In this document: in pieces, positions 1 to 7,462 of the stretch
How the letters are laid out: each line of letters starts with the position of its first letter
How positions within the stretch are numbered: position 1 is the stretch's first letter
NCBI RefSeq assembly: GCF_036670015.1
Contig: NZ_CP137636.1
Coordinates: 2,210,501-2,274,500, forward strand
Length of the DNA stretch: 64,000 nucleotides
Direction: 5' to 3'
DNA from: Niallia sp. XMNu-256
Lineage (GTDB): Bacteria; Bacillota; Bacilli; Bacillales; Cytobacillaceae
Translations under genes and position numbers: made by a program
The notes under the pieces: model-generated
What the model saw: only the letters and a program-made list of their open reading frames with translations
Told to the model about the DNA's origin: nothing
The model's database searches: none

Positions 1-1
1 G

Positions 2-61
2 AACACACAAATATTTAGAACCATGAATGATAAAAAAGATAAAAAAGAGGATTCAAAATAA
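2..61 (+). CDS. C-terminal end of a gene cut by the window edge
   Basis: An open frame enters from the left edge and stops at TAA 59-61. Only about 19 residues are visible and they are strongly charged (Lys, Asp, Glu), typical of a cytoplasmic tail. A clear terminator follows within 5 bases, which supports a real gene end. The product cannot be identified. Confidence 0.55.
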   Translation, partial: NTQIFRTMNDKKDKKEDSK

Positions 62-65
62 CAAC

Positions 66-112
66 AAAAAGCTTCTATTCTTCTTACTTTAATTGAATAG
101 AAGCTTTTTTGT
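66..112 (+). terminator. Rho-independent terminator of the clipped upstream gene
   Basis: AAAAAGCTTCTATTC pairs with GAATAGAAGCTTTTT across a 14-base loop, followed by a T run. It separates the clipped gene from the AbrB-like gene. Confidence 0.85.
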
Positions 113-180
113 TTATTTATTATCAGTTTAAATGTATAATAATTCGAAATTGTTACCAAATAGTAAAGAAGGGTTTCGTC

Positions 181-1329
181 ATGAAATTAAACAAAAGGCT
201 TCTGCAAAATATAGCTTTTATTCTTCTAAGTAGTTTTGGAGGATTCATACTCGTATGGGCAGGGCTTGATATTGGTTGGATCATTGGTACATTAATTATG
301 GCAGCGTTTCTATCTTTTAGACCACTAAGGTGGTTAAAAGACCCCGATCACCCAGAAAAAGGTATGCCTACCTATTGGTTGAGAATAGGTCAAACGATAT
401 TGGCTGTTGAATTAGGTCAAAAAATTAACCTTTCCGTTATTTCAACCTTTCAGAAGCATTGGCTGACAATTACAATTATGCTTCTGCTTTCGGTTGTCTT
501 TTCGCTATTATCGGGATTGTTGATCTGGAAGTTCAGTCAAACAGACATGATCACTAGTTTTTTTGCAACTGCTCCTGGTGGAATTGTGGTTATGCCGGGA
601 CTTGCTCAAGATATCGGTGCCAATACAGGTGTTGTGAGTATTGTCCAAACGATGCGAGTTTTTCTTGTTGTAATACTTATTCCAATAATCGCTTCAACAT
701 GGTTCGTTACGGGTGAGACATCCCTTATGTCAACAAATCAAGCTGTTACAACGATCACTAACACTTTTGGGCTAAGTCAATTAGGTGGTACAGTTCTATT
801 ATTTTTGGCCGCATGGGGTGGTAAATTTATTGGAAAACTATTAAGATTTCCGTCCCCTGTCTTAATTGGCGGATTGGTTGGAGTAGCAGTTGTTCAAGGT
901 CTTTATTATTTGATTTTAGACTCTGAATTAATTGTATGGTGGCCTGCTTTAATTATGATTATCGCTCAAGTATTAATGGCATCAAGTATAGGGGCTCGCT
1001 TTCAAAGGAGTATGTTTCAAAATATTGGAAAGTTGTTGTTCGTCGCTTTTATAAGTACAGTGGGATTAATTTTGGCTATGTTAATATGCGCTTATTTTGT
1101 CTCAGTAATAACGGGTATCTCCCTTATTACATCTGTATTAGCGTTTGCACCTGGAGGAGTGGCTGAAATGGCTGCAACTGCCATTATTCTTGAGGCAGAT
1201 TCAACTTTTGTGGTTGCAGTGCAAGTACTGCGAATTGTCGTTGTTATATTAGTTTTACCCCCATTATTTAAACTGATGAGCCGTAGGCAAATTCATAAAA
1301 AATATGATGATTCAAAAGTATCCGTATAA
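181..1329 (+). CDS. AbrB-family integral membrane protein
   Basis: This is a polytopic membrane protein of about 382 residues and roughly 10 hydrophobic segments. It has the internal duplication of the AbrB membrane family, often mislabelled ammonia monooxygenase. The two halves carry matching Gly-rich motifs: ATAPGGIVVMPGLAQD near residue 135 and AFAPGGVAEMAATA near residue 320. The start at 181 is preceded by AAGAAGGG; the frame could be extended upstream, but without a ribosome site. The family is thought to be a transporter or transport regulator of unknown substrate. It is unrelated to the AbrB transcription factor. It stands alone between terminators. Confidence 0.8.
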   Translation: MKLNKRLLQNIAFILLSSFGGFILVWAGLDIGWIIGTLIMAAFLSFRPLRWLKDPDHPEKGMPTYWLRIGQTILAVELGQKINLSVISTFQKHWLTITIMLLLSVVFSLLSGLLIWKFSQTDMITSFFATAPGGIVVMPGLAQDIGANTGVVSIVQTMRVFLVVILIPIIASTWFVTGETSLMSTNQAVTTITNTFGLSQLGGTVLLFLAAWGGKFIGKLLRFPSPVLIGGLVGVAVVQGLYYLILDSELIVWWPALIMIIAQVLMASSIGARFQRSMFQNIGKLLFVAFISTVGLILAMLICAYFVSVITGISLITSVLAFAPGGVAEMAATAIILEADSTFVVAVQVLRIVVVILVLPPLFKLMSRRQIHKKYDDSKVSV

Positions 1330-1348
1330 TCTTAAGTCCCATAGTAAT

Positions 1349-1391
1349 AAAAAAATAACGAACAGAAATAATACCTGCTCGTTATTTTTTA
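1349..1391. terminator. Bidirectional terminator between converging genes
   Basis: AAAAAATAACGAACAG and CTGCTCGTTATTTTTT form a 16-bp stem with one mismatch and A/T tracts on both sides. It sits between the convergent AbrB-like and NRDE genes and can serve both. Confidence 0.8.
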
Positions 1392-1418
1392 TTTGTATTT
1401 TGGTTTCTGGCAAGGGAG

Positions 1419-2177
1419 TTACAATTCAATTGAGTAGCTTTGCTCATTAAAAAACTCCCCTTTTGAAAATACCCTTTCGACATATTGAATCTGTTGGTTG
1501 GACATTAATAGAACTGTCGAGCTTCTTGTTCCGTAGTCTTTACTACGAATAAACAAGGATGAAAGGAGTCTTTCCCACTCTAAAGGTACCCCTGTATTAG
1601 GTAACTGTTCATCAGGAAAGGGGTCCGAATTTTGTAAAATGTGAAAGATATTCCCAACTAATTGATCTCTGTCCAGCTTAAGACAATGGGCTAACCCCTC
1701 TTTGCCTTTTTGTACCTTGGGCCATCCCGTATTCAGCAAATGATTACTAACCCCATATATTCCAGGTTGTAATTTTTTAAACTCATTACTTACATTAGAA
1801 TAATAATATAATTCATTTTGATCCCCTGCTAATAAATTATAACCTGGATATTTTTTTTTACTTCTTGATAATGATTCAATATATAATTGGATGTCACCCT
1901 TGTATGTTAATGCATTAGCGACTAGTTCTCCTCGTGAACGCTTCTCTTTAAGATCCTCTGAAGGATCTCTATAATTGGTTAAGGCTGAAAAGCGACCTGT
2001 TTTTGTTACACCCATCCATGTCCCGTGTTTTTCTAAGTCTCGACCGGCAAGAATGGTGGAGATATCTTCCCAAAAATGAGCAGGAGCAGTAGCCCGGTTG
2101 TAAAATTCATCTCTGTTAGCCCCAACAATCAGCTTATAAGTTGGATGTACTTTATAAGCAAATAAAATTAAACACAT
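1419..2177 (-). CDS. NRDE (TANGO2-like) family protein
   Basis: A 252-residue protein starting MCLILFAYKVHP with the family signature GANRDEFYNR at residues 19-28. That is the NRDE motif of the TANGO2/Ser-rich family, conserved from bacteria to man. The biochemical role is unresolved; links to heme or lipid handling come from eukaryotic members. No signal peptide or membrane segment is seen, so it is probably cytoplasmic. The length is normal. It is monocistronic, ending at a shared bidirectional terminator. Family assignment is firm, function is not. Confidence 0.85.
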   Translation of the reverse strand: MCLILFAYKVHPTYKLIVGANRDEFYNRATAPAHFWEDISTILAGRDLEKHGTWMGVTKTGRFSALTNYRDPSEDLKEKRSRGELVANALTYKGDIQLYIESLSRSKKKYPGYNLLAGDQNELYYYSNVSNEFKKLQPGIYGVSNHLLNTGWPKVQKGKEGLAHCLKLDRDQLVGNIFHILQNSDPFPDEQLPNTGVPLEWERLLSSLFIRSKDYGTRSSTVLLMSNQQIQYVERVFSKGEFFNEQSYSIEL

Positions 2178-2383
2178 GATAACGCCACAACCTTTATTTC
2201 GATTTTCTTACATCTCTTTATAAATTATACCATTCAACCTTCGCGCTTATAAATTGAACCTTCTATAAGTTGGAATTTTACTCTCCGGTAAGCCGAATAA
2301 AAATCATCCTTACTTAATATTTAAAACCATGAATGTTCACTCCTTTTTTGAAGAAACTAAATATAGAAAAGGAGGTCTAATAA

Positions 2384-2572
2384 ATGAGCCAAAATAGAAA
2401 AAAGGATTTTAATCCGGTTACAAAAATTTATGACTCTTCAGACTACAATAAGCAAGATGAGGTATCTAAAGGATTAGCGACAACACACGAGCAATTTAGT
2501 GATTCTTATATGGTTGGAGATATTTTGACACATGACCCTGAAAACCAAGATAGAGAAGGCAATAAAAAATAA
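2384..2572 (+). CDS. yozQ: YozQ-like small protein (DUF4025)
   Basis: A 62-residue hydrophilic protein with the block SKGLATTHEQFSDSYMVGDI, which matches my memory of the DUF4025/YozQ family. The upstream site AGGAGGTCTAATAA fixes the ATG start. No function is known for the family, and no membrane segment or enzyme motif is visible. It ends at a hairpin shared with the convergent rtp gene. Confidence 0.75.
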   Translation: MSQNRKKDFNPVTKIYDSSDYNKQDEVSKGLATTHEQFSDSYMVGDILTHDPENQDREGNKK

Positions 2573-2586
2573 GTATATGATTATAG

Positions 2587-2619
2587 AAGGGTTGGCTCTA
2601 AGGAAGAATCAACCCTTTT
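2587..2619. terminator. Terminator between yozQ and rtp
   Basis: AAGGGTTG and CAACCCTT pair across a 15-base loop, with TTTT after the stem on the + strand. The hairpin lies between two convergent genes and overlaps the last base of the rtp stop codon. Confidence 0.7.
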
Positions 2620-2989
2620 ACGAATAATTATCTTCAAGAGCCTTCCTTAATAAATGAGAAGATCTTTCGATATCAACTTTGACCATTTTTTTGTATGTTT
2701 TAGCTTTTTCTTTATCTTTAATAGAGTAAACAGCTACCTCTTGATATTTAGAACCGTCTTTCTTAATTTTTCCTCTTGTTAATACACCATCTTCCAGTAG
2801 ATCATGTAAGGCTCTGTATATTTCGGAATGCTGTGGTTCAAAACCAAATGGTTGAAATTCTTTTCTCATTTCGTCCAATAATTGCAATCCATACCACCTT
2901 CCATTTTCAATATTTGTAATAATATACAGTTTTAGGAAGGCTCGTTGTTTGATAAGGAAACCAGTACTTTCTCTTTTTCTCTTTTTCAT
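2618..2989 (-). CDS. rtp: Replication terminator protein (Rtp)
   Basis: A 123-residue winged-helix protein that is collinear with B. subtilis Rtp (122 residues). The matching blocks are STGFLIKQRAFLKLY near residue 8, YGLQLLDEMRKEF near 33, and the C-terminal dimer helix KTYKKMVKVDIERSSHLL. Rtp dimers bind Ter sites and stop replication forks in one direction near the chromosome terminus. The start at 2989 is set by AGGTGG nine bases upstream; a longer frame to 3046 has no ribosome site. Rtp is a divergent PadR-fold protein, so a general PadR label is possible, but the alignment favours Rtp. The gene implies that the terminus is near this end of the window. B. subtilis rtp is autoregulated by adjacent Ter sites. 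Confidence 0.87.
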   Translation of the reverse strand: MKKRKRESTGFLIKQRAFLKLYIITNIENGRWYGLQLLDEMRKEFQPFGFEPQHSEIYRALHDLLEDGVLTRGKIKKDGSKYQEVAVYSIKDKEKAKTYKKMVKVDIERSSHLLRKALEDNYS

Positions 2990-3020
2990 ACTAACCACCT
3001 TAATATTGACTTTTCTGTAT

Positions 3021-3047
3021 ATTATAACATATTGTGTTAAAAACACA
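3021..3047 (-). promoter_or_regulatory. Probable rtp promoter with adjoining inverted repeat
   Basis: On the minus strand an extended -10 box, TGTTATAAT (3021-3029), lies about 30 bases from the rtp start. Just upstream is an exact inverted repeat TGTGTT-AAA-AACACA (3033-3047) in the spacer and -35 region. The -35 box is weak. The arrangement suits a promoter under autogenous or other operator control. Confidence 0.55.
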
Positions 3048-3050
3048 TAT

Positions 3051-3080
3051 AAACTAGTAAGCTATTATGTATGAAAAGTC
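3051..3080 (+). promoter_or_regulatory. Weak candidate Rtp-binding (Ter-like) site
   Basis: The 30 bases upstream of rtp contain ACTAG, then ten bases on TATGTA, then a run of A. This resembles the B. subtilis Ter layout (ACTAA ... CTATGTAC, then AAAT) but with a one-base longer spacer and several mismatches. Its position next to rtp parallels TerI/TerII in B. subtilis. The match is too loose to be sure. Confidence 0.25.
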
Positions 3081-3118
3081 ATAAGGATGACACAACTCCC
3101 TCTACAATCGATTAAATT

Positions 3119-3148
3119 AAAAAGCAGACCTTATAAGATCTGCTTTTT
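3119..3148 (-). terminator. Terminator of yeeI
   Basis: AAAAAGCAGA and TCTGCTTTTT form a perfect 10-bp stem around a 10-base loop, ending in a T run on either strand, 15 bases beyond the yeeI stop. Confidence 0.85.
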
Positions 3149-3162
3149 AACTATTTAACCAA

Positions 3163-3879
3163 TTAACTTAAATCAACGTTATGATAAACTTGTTTAACAT
3201 CCTCTAAATCTTCAAGGACGTCAATTAATTTTTCAAACTGAACTGCAGCGTCTTCTGAAAGGGTAACATCATTTTTCGCCAACATTGTGAGTTCGGCGAC
3301 TGAGAATTCAGTGATACCTGCATTTTTGAATGCTTCTTGAACAGCATGAAATTGATCAGGTTCAGCATAGACAATCACAGACTCTTCATCATCAAGGATA
3401 TCACGCACATCAACATCAGCTTCCATAAGTAGTTCCAAAACTTCTTCGGAGGTTTTTCCTTCAATTCCAATAACTGCAGTTGGTTCAAACATATAGGCAA
3501 CAGAGCCGCTGACCCCCATGTTTCCCCCGTTCTTACCGAACGCTGCACGAACCTCAGAAGCAGTTCTGTTTACATTATTCGTTAAGGCATCGACTATGAT
3601 CATTGAACCACTAGGGCCAAATCCTTCGTAACGAAGCTCATCATAGTTTTCATCTGATCCGCCTTTTGCTTTTTCGATGGCACGATCGATAATATGCTTT
3701 GGTACATTATAAGTTTTTGCACGTTCAAGAACAAATTTTAAAGCTTGGTTTGCCTCAGGATCGGGTTCACCTTGTTTTGCAACAACATAAATCTCTTTCC
3801 CGAACTTAGCATAAATACGACTAGTATTAGCATCTTTAGAAGCTTTCTTTTCTTTAATATTGTTCCATTTACGACCCAT
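3163..3879 (-). CDS. yeeI: YebC/PmpR-family protein YeeI
   Basis: A 238-residue cytoplasmic protein of the YebC/TACO1 family. It opens [20 protein letters not shown], the signature of the YeeI branch rather than the YrbC branch. The internal block [20 protein letters not shown] is also diagnostic. The family was annotated as transcriptional regulators; recent work on YebC proteins points to translation, easing proline-rich stalls. The start at 3879 follows GAGAGTGGGA; the seven-residue longer frame lacks a ribosome site. It is monocistronic with its own terminator. Confidence 0.9.
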   Translation of the reverse strand: MGRKWNNIKEKKASKDANTSRIYAKFGKEIYVVAKQGEPDPEANQALKFVLERAKTYNVPKHIIDRAIEKAKGGSDENYDELRYEGFGPSGSMIIVDALTNNVNRTASEVRAAFGKNGGNMGVSGSVAYMFEPTAVIGIEGKTSEEVLELLMEADVDVRDILDDEESVIVYAEPDQFHAVQEAFKNAGITEFSVAELTMLAKNDVTLSEDAAVQFEKLIDVLEDLEDVKQVYHNVDLS

Positions 3880-4023
3880 AGTCCCACTCTCTTTCAACAT
3901 TAAGATCTAAACAAATATTCTTTTAAGTTGCCTTCCTTAATCGATAGGAGTGCAAAAAGTTAGAAGAAGAACATTTTTTTCACAAACTCTATTATACATA
4001 ATAAAATTATATGTTAAAAGTAC

Positions 4024-4069
4024 CACCAAGAAAAAAACGTTTGGAAACCCAAACGTTTTTTTCTTGGTG
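4024..4069 (-). terminator. Very long perfect hairpin terminating the dioxygenase operon
   Basis: A 21-bp perfect stem (4024-4044 with 4049-4069) closed by the tetraloop AAAC lies nine bases after the beta-subunit stop. The stem contains A7/T7 tracts, so polymerase meets a U-rich arm from either side. It is unusually long and exact for a terminator. Confidence 0.75.
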
Positions 4070-4077
4070 CCTATTTA

Positions 4078-4557
4078 TTATAAAATGATACTTACTTTTC
4101 CTTGTGGACGTAATGCTTCTAATTTAAGAATGACTTTCTTAGATAGAATTTTTAATTCGCCATTTTCTTTTATAAGTTTATACTCATTAACTCCAACATA
4201 GTTATCTAGGAAATCACGCTTTGCACGGAAAGTGACAAAGTTAGCTTTCACAGATAATACATCATCTTCATTACTTACGATTCTAACATTACTTATGTTG
4301 TGAACCGTTTGTGAATGTGGATACTCAACATGTGCTTCCTTTTTTAATAAACGCAAAGCTCTTTGTTCTAAACGATGGCGATCATCATGTACGATATATA
4401 AAGAATTTTTAAAATCCGCATCAGGATGGCCAATCGGTGGAATTTCATAAGTTCCGTTCTCAGCGAATAATGCTGCCCATTCTTTCATTTGCCAAGTATC
4501 TAATAGCTCAGCTTCATGGTATAAAAAGTCTTCAACTTCTTGACGAGTAATATTCAT
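4078..4557 (-). CDS. Ring-hydroxylating dioxygenase small (beta) subunit
   Basis: A 159-residue protein of the NTF2-like fold used by beta subunits of Rieske aromatic-ring dioxygenases. Typical features are an N-terminal helix with EAELLDTWQMKEWAALFAENGTYEIPP, then HDDRHRLEQRALRL near residue 57, and alternating beta strands to the C terminus. It probably forms the structural part of an alpha3beta3 oxygenase with the gene two bases upstream. No catalytic residues are expected in this subunit. The tight spacing shows translational coupling. The substrate cannot be deduced. Confidence 0.85.
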   Translation of the reverse strand: MNITRQEVEDFLYHEAELLDTWQMKEWAALFAENGTYEIPPIGHPDADFKNSLYIVHDDRHRLEQRALRLLKKEAHVEYPHSQTVHNISNVRIVSNEDDVLSVKANFVTFRAKRDFLDNYVGVNEYKLIKENGELKILSKKVILKLEALRPQGKVSIIL

Positions 4558-4559
4558 AT

Positions 4560-5858
4560 TTAGACCCTCCCAACTTCTGCTTGTTTATCTTCTTTTTTTG
4601 CTTCTTCTGTTGTAATTAATTTATTCCATTGACGCCAGAATGCACGCATTTGTGCTTCGTCAGTTGCTTGTGGTACATCACGGTTCATACCTTTAGAAAT
4701 ATCGTTCCAGCCAGCACCTTCCGAGTTTGCAAAGCCTTCTTGAGCAAGTTCAAGAGCTTCGTTATCGTCAGGAGTTGCAAAACCGCCTGGGCCTAAGAAT
4801 TCTAAGAAGCTGTCATTACGAACTTCTCTGAAGTTAGCTGGCTCGCCTTTTGGTGCTAATGCATAGGCATCAACTTCAATATAACCTGGTTCAATAGGAT
4901 AGAATGTTCTGATTGTAATTGCCATAATGTCATTGATAACCAAGTTAGGGAAAATCCAGATGTTACGATTCTTTTTCGCAATACGGTGAGCACGGTCTGG
5001 ACCGAATTTTTCTTCCAATGTTTTAATGTTATTGTCGATGATTTCTTTTGCTTCTTCCCCATAACCTTCAATCCATTTTCCTACTGGTCTTGGCCAAGCA
5101 GAATAATATTCCATAACCGCATGACCGCCGCCTAAATCACGGCCTTCACCTACAAGGCTATCTTTTTCCATTACTCCACCACGAGTAGCAACAATATCAA
5201 AGTATGTTTTATGGGTAGGAACTCCATGATATAGGTCAACACTGTTTTCACCAAGGAGTTTCCAGTTTGCACGTACACTATAATGTTGTGGAGCAGCTAA
5301 AACTTCCATTCCTTCTGACTCTTTAGAAGCTTCTGCTTGATCAGCTACTAGATCAAGATATTCTTTTGCATTTCCTAAATAATCTTCTAAAGAAATTGCA
5401 TCTTTATCGAAGTTTACAAATATAAATCCACGGTAGCTATCAAGGCGTTCAACTGTTACGAGGTTTTTAGAGCCATCACAGTTATGATCATTATGGTATC
5501 CAGCTTTATCTGGCATTCCCACTAGCTCACCTTTGTTATTGAAGCTCCAAGCATGGTAAAAACAACGGAAAACTTTCGTATTACCACATTCCTCACGAGT
5601 AACTAGTGCTCCACGGTGTGGACAAGAATTGTAGAATGCTCTAATTTCGCCATCTTGGCTACGTGTTAATAAAAGGTTACGTCCACCTACTTTTCTTCTA
5701 TGGAAATCACCTTTGTTTTCTAATTCAGATTCATGCCCGATAAATAACCAGCACTTACTGAAGATCGCATCTCTTTCTAATTCTAAAATATCTTTGTCAA
5801 TAAATGCTTTACGGTTTACTTGGAATGTCAAATCTGATTCACGAATGTATTTACTCAT
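4560..5858 (-). CDS. Ring-hydroxylating dioxygenase large (alpha) subunit
   Basis: A 432-residue Rieske non-heme iron oxygenase. The [2Fe-2S] ligands are C79, H81, C99 and H102, in the exact CxH-x17-CxxH pattern. The mononuclear iron ligands are H211 and H216 within DLYHGVPTH, with bridging D208 and a probable third ligand at D364 or D365. The enzyme should add O2 to an aromatic ring or carboxylate, using electrons from a reductase and sometimes a ferredoxin. Neither partner, nor a cis-diol dehydrogenase, lies nearby, so electrons must come from a protein encoded elsewhere. The divergent LysR gene is the obvious regulator. Relatives act on benzoate-, cumate- or anthranilate-type substrates; the actual substrate is unknown. 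Confidence 0.88.
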   Translation of the reverse strand: MSKYIRESDLTFQVNRKAFIDKDILELERDAIFSKCWLFIGHESELENKGDFHRRKVGGRNLLLTRSQDGEIRAFYNSCPHRGALVTREECGNTKVFRCFYHAWSFNNKGELVGMPDKAGYHNDHNCDGSKNLVTVERLDSYRGFIFVNFDKDAISLEDYLGNAKEYLDLVADQAEASKESEGMEVLAAPQHYSVRANWKLLGENSVDLYHGVPTHKTYFDIVATRGGVMEKDSLVGEGRDLGGGHAVMEYYSAWPRPVGKWIEGYGEEAKEIIDNNIKTLEEKFGPDRAHRIAKKNRNIWIFPNLVINDIMAITIRTFYPIEPGYIEVDAYALAPKGEPANFREVRNDSFLEFLGPGGFATPDDNEALELAQEGFANSEGAGWNDISKGMNRDVPQATDEAQMRAFWRQWNKLITTEEAKKEDKQAEVGRV

Positions 5859-6520
5859 GTAGGTCCCTCCTAAAATATTATTAAAATAATTTCAATTATC
5901 ATATACAAATTTTTGAATGTACTTTCAGTAAGCACAATTCTCTAATCTGGCAGGTATTTGCAACGATCGCCTTAGTTACCAATAACCTGATTGCAATCGC
6001 TTACTAATTCGCTTAAACCTTAAAAACTTCTACAAAAAACTAACAGTAATTTTACCTCCTTTTAACCTTACAATCTTGCCTTAAATTACATTTTCTTGTA
6101 GACGCTTTCATTAGGTGTACTGATCTATCCCAAGATTTAGGTGATATAACAATACAATTTTTAAACAATTTAAATTTTCTCTTAATTAAGGCTTAACTAA
6201 ATTATAAGTCGAATCGATGTCACAATCTAATTGAAATTTATTTAGAATAATTCAGATATCTTAATATTTTTTTTATTAGGTAAACTTATTCCCTTATTTG
6301 ACGCGATTTTAATGATTTGTACTATTATTTTTAAATAATAAATTATTCATAATTGTAGACAAATATAAAAAAATTCGATAACATCTATGTAAATAACAAT
6401 AAAATTTGTTAGTGATATCCCTTTTTTTATTGAAAGGGGTTTCATTAGAGTAAATTTAATTTGTTAGCTAGCAACAATAGAATCACAACAGATCTATTGG
6501 ATAAACGAGGGGTGTTGTAG
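5859..6520. other. 660-base divergent control region, no gene seen
   Basis: This AT-rich gap separates the dioxygenase operon from the divergent lysR gene. No open frame is convincing. It holds a near-consensus cre-like site (5991-6006), a related TTGCAA-TCGC motif at 5959-5971, and a small stem CCCTTT/AAAGGG just before lysR. It is unusually long for a simple divergent promoter. Confidence 0.5.
5991..6006 (-). promoter_or_regulatory. Candidate cre (CcpA) site upstream of dioxygenase operon
   Basis: Read on the minus strand, TAGTAAGCGATTGCAA matches the Bacillus cre consensus WTGNAANCGNWNNCAW with one mismatch (A for T at position 2). It lies about 130 bases upstream of the alpha-subunit start, consistent with carbon catabolite control of a degradative operon. 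Prediction only. Confidence 0.35.
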
Positions 6521-7399
6521 ATGGATACAAGCCAATTAGAAACATTTCTAGCAATTATTGAATATAAGAATTATTCGAGAGCAGCAGAATCATTAAATGT
6601 TACTCAACCAACTGTGACTGCTAGAATTAAAAATTTAGAAAACGAATTAAACTGTAAGCTTTTTAATCGTGAGGGCAAATATGTAACTTTAACAAATGAA
6701 GGAAAAGTATTTGTAGAATATGCTACAAGTATTCTTACTTATATGAATCATTCAAAGGAAGCGGCAACTGCGACGCAAAAACCAAATCTAAAAATAGGGA
6801 TTTCTCCCGGTTTTTCTTACTCTTTTATTTCAGACCTTATCCAATCTGTAAAAACAATTGATAATTTAAATCTAGTTATAATTGAAGGAAAAGATTCAGT
6901 AAGCTTAAATGAACAAATATTAAATGGGGATTTAGATTTGGTGTTTACTAGAAATATTGTTTCACATAAGCCGGATCTTGTTTCAGAGTTTCTCTTTACT
7001 GATAAGTTCGTTTTAATTGTTGGGAAAAATCATCCTTTAGCAAATGTAGAAAATATTACACTTAATGATCTACAAGATGAGACATTGATCTGGTACCGAA
7101 GAAAAACCCCGCTTTTAACAAATGTAGACAAAGCATTAATTGGGGTTCCAAATATAAAACACATTGAAGTTGATAATAACGAAATGTTAAAAAAGGTTGT
7201 CAGTAGTGGTTTAGGTGTGGGAATTACTCTTTTACTCGGAATTGATGAGCTGGATAACGATCGATTAGTTGTAAAGCAAATTAAGGAACTAGAACAATTA
7301 CCTAATAAGGTCTATGTACAATATCGCAATAAGATATTAATTAATCGACCAATTAAACAAATCATTTATTCTATTATTAATCATGAGTTAAGTAGTTAA
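6521..7399 (+). CDS. LysR-family transcriptional regulator
   Basis: A 292-residue LysR-type regulator. The N-terminal winged helix is MDTSQLETFLAIIEYKNYSRAAESLNVTQP onward (residues about 1-60), with the recognition helix at TQPTVTARIKNLE. The periplasmic-binding-like effector domain runs from about residue 90 to 290. GAGGGGTGTTGTAG precedes the ATG. It is divergent from the Rieske dioxygenase genes, so it most likely senses their aromatic substrate or a product and activates them. That link is inferred from position only. A terminator follows. Confidence 0.87.
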   Translation: MDTSQLETFLAIIEYKNYSRAAESLNVTQPTVTARIKNLENELNCKLFNREGKYVTLTNEGKVFVEYATSILTYMNHSKEAATATQKPNLKIGISPGFSYSFISDLIQSVKTIDNLNLVIIEGKDSVSLNEQILNGDLDLVFTRNIVSHKPDLVSEFLFTDKFVLIVGKNHPLANVENITLNDLQDETLIWYRRKTPLLTNVDKALIGVPNIKHIEVDNNEMLKKVVSSGLGVGITLLLGIDELDNDRLVVKQIKELEQLPNKVYVQYRNKILINRPIKQIIYSIINHELSS

Positions 7400-7405
7400 A
7401 TAAAT

Positions 7406-7447
7406 GAAGGCAGTCATTTACATATATGACTGCCTTCGTTGTTTTTG
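7406..7447. terminator. Terminator between lysR and pepF
   Basis: GAAGGCAGTCAT and ATGACTGCCTTC form a perfect 12-bp stem around an 8-base loop, followed by GTTGTTTTTG. It lies between convergent genes and probably serves both. Confidence 0.85.
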
Positions 7448-7462
7448 ATGTTTATTCAGTCC

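Noticed and set aside
3985-4020. Sequence around TACATAATA considered as a dif site
   Set aside because: Only about eight bases agree with the Bacillus dif core and the outer arm does not match; no dif site was found in the window by eye.
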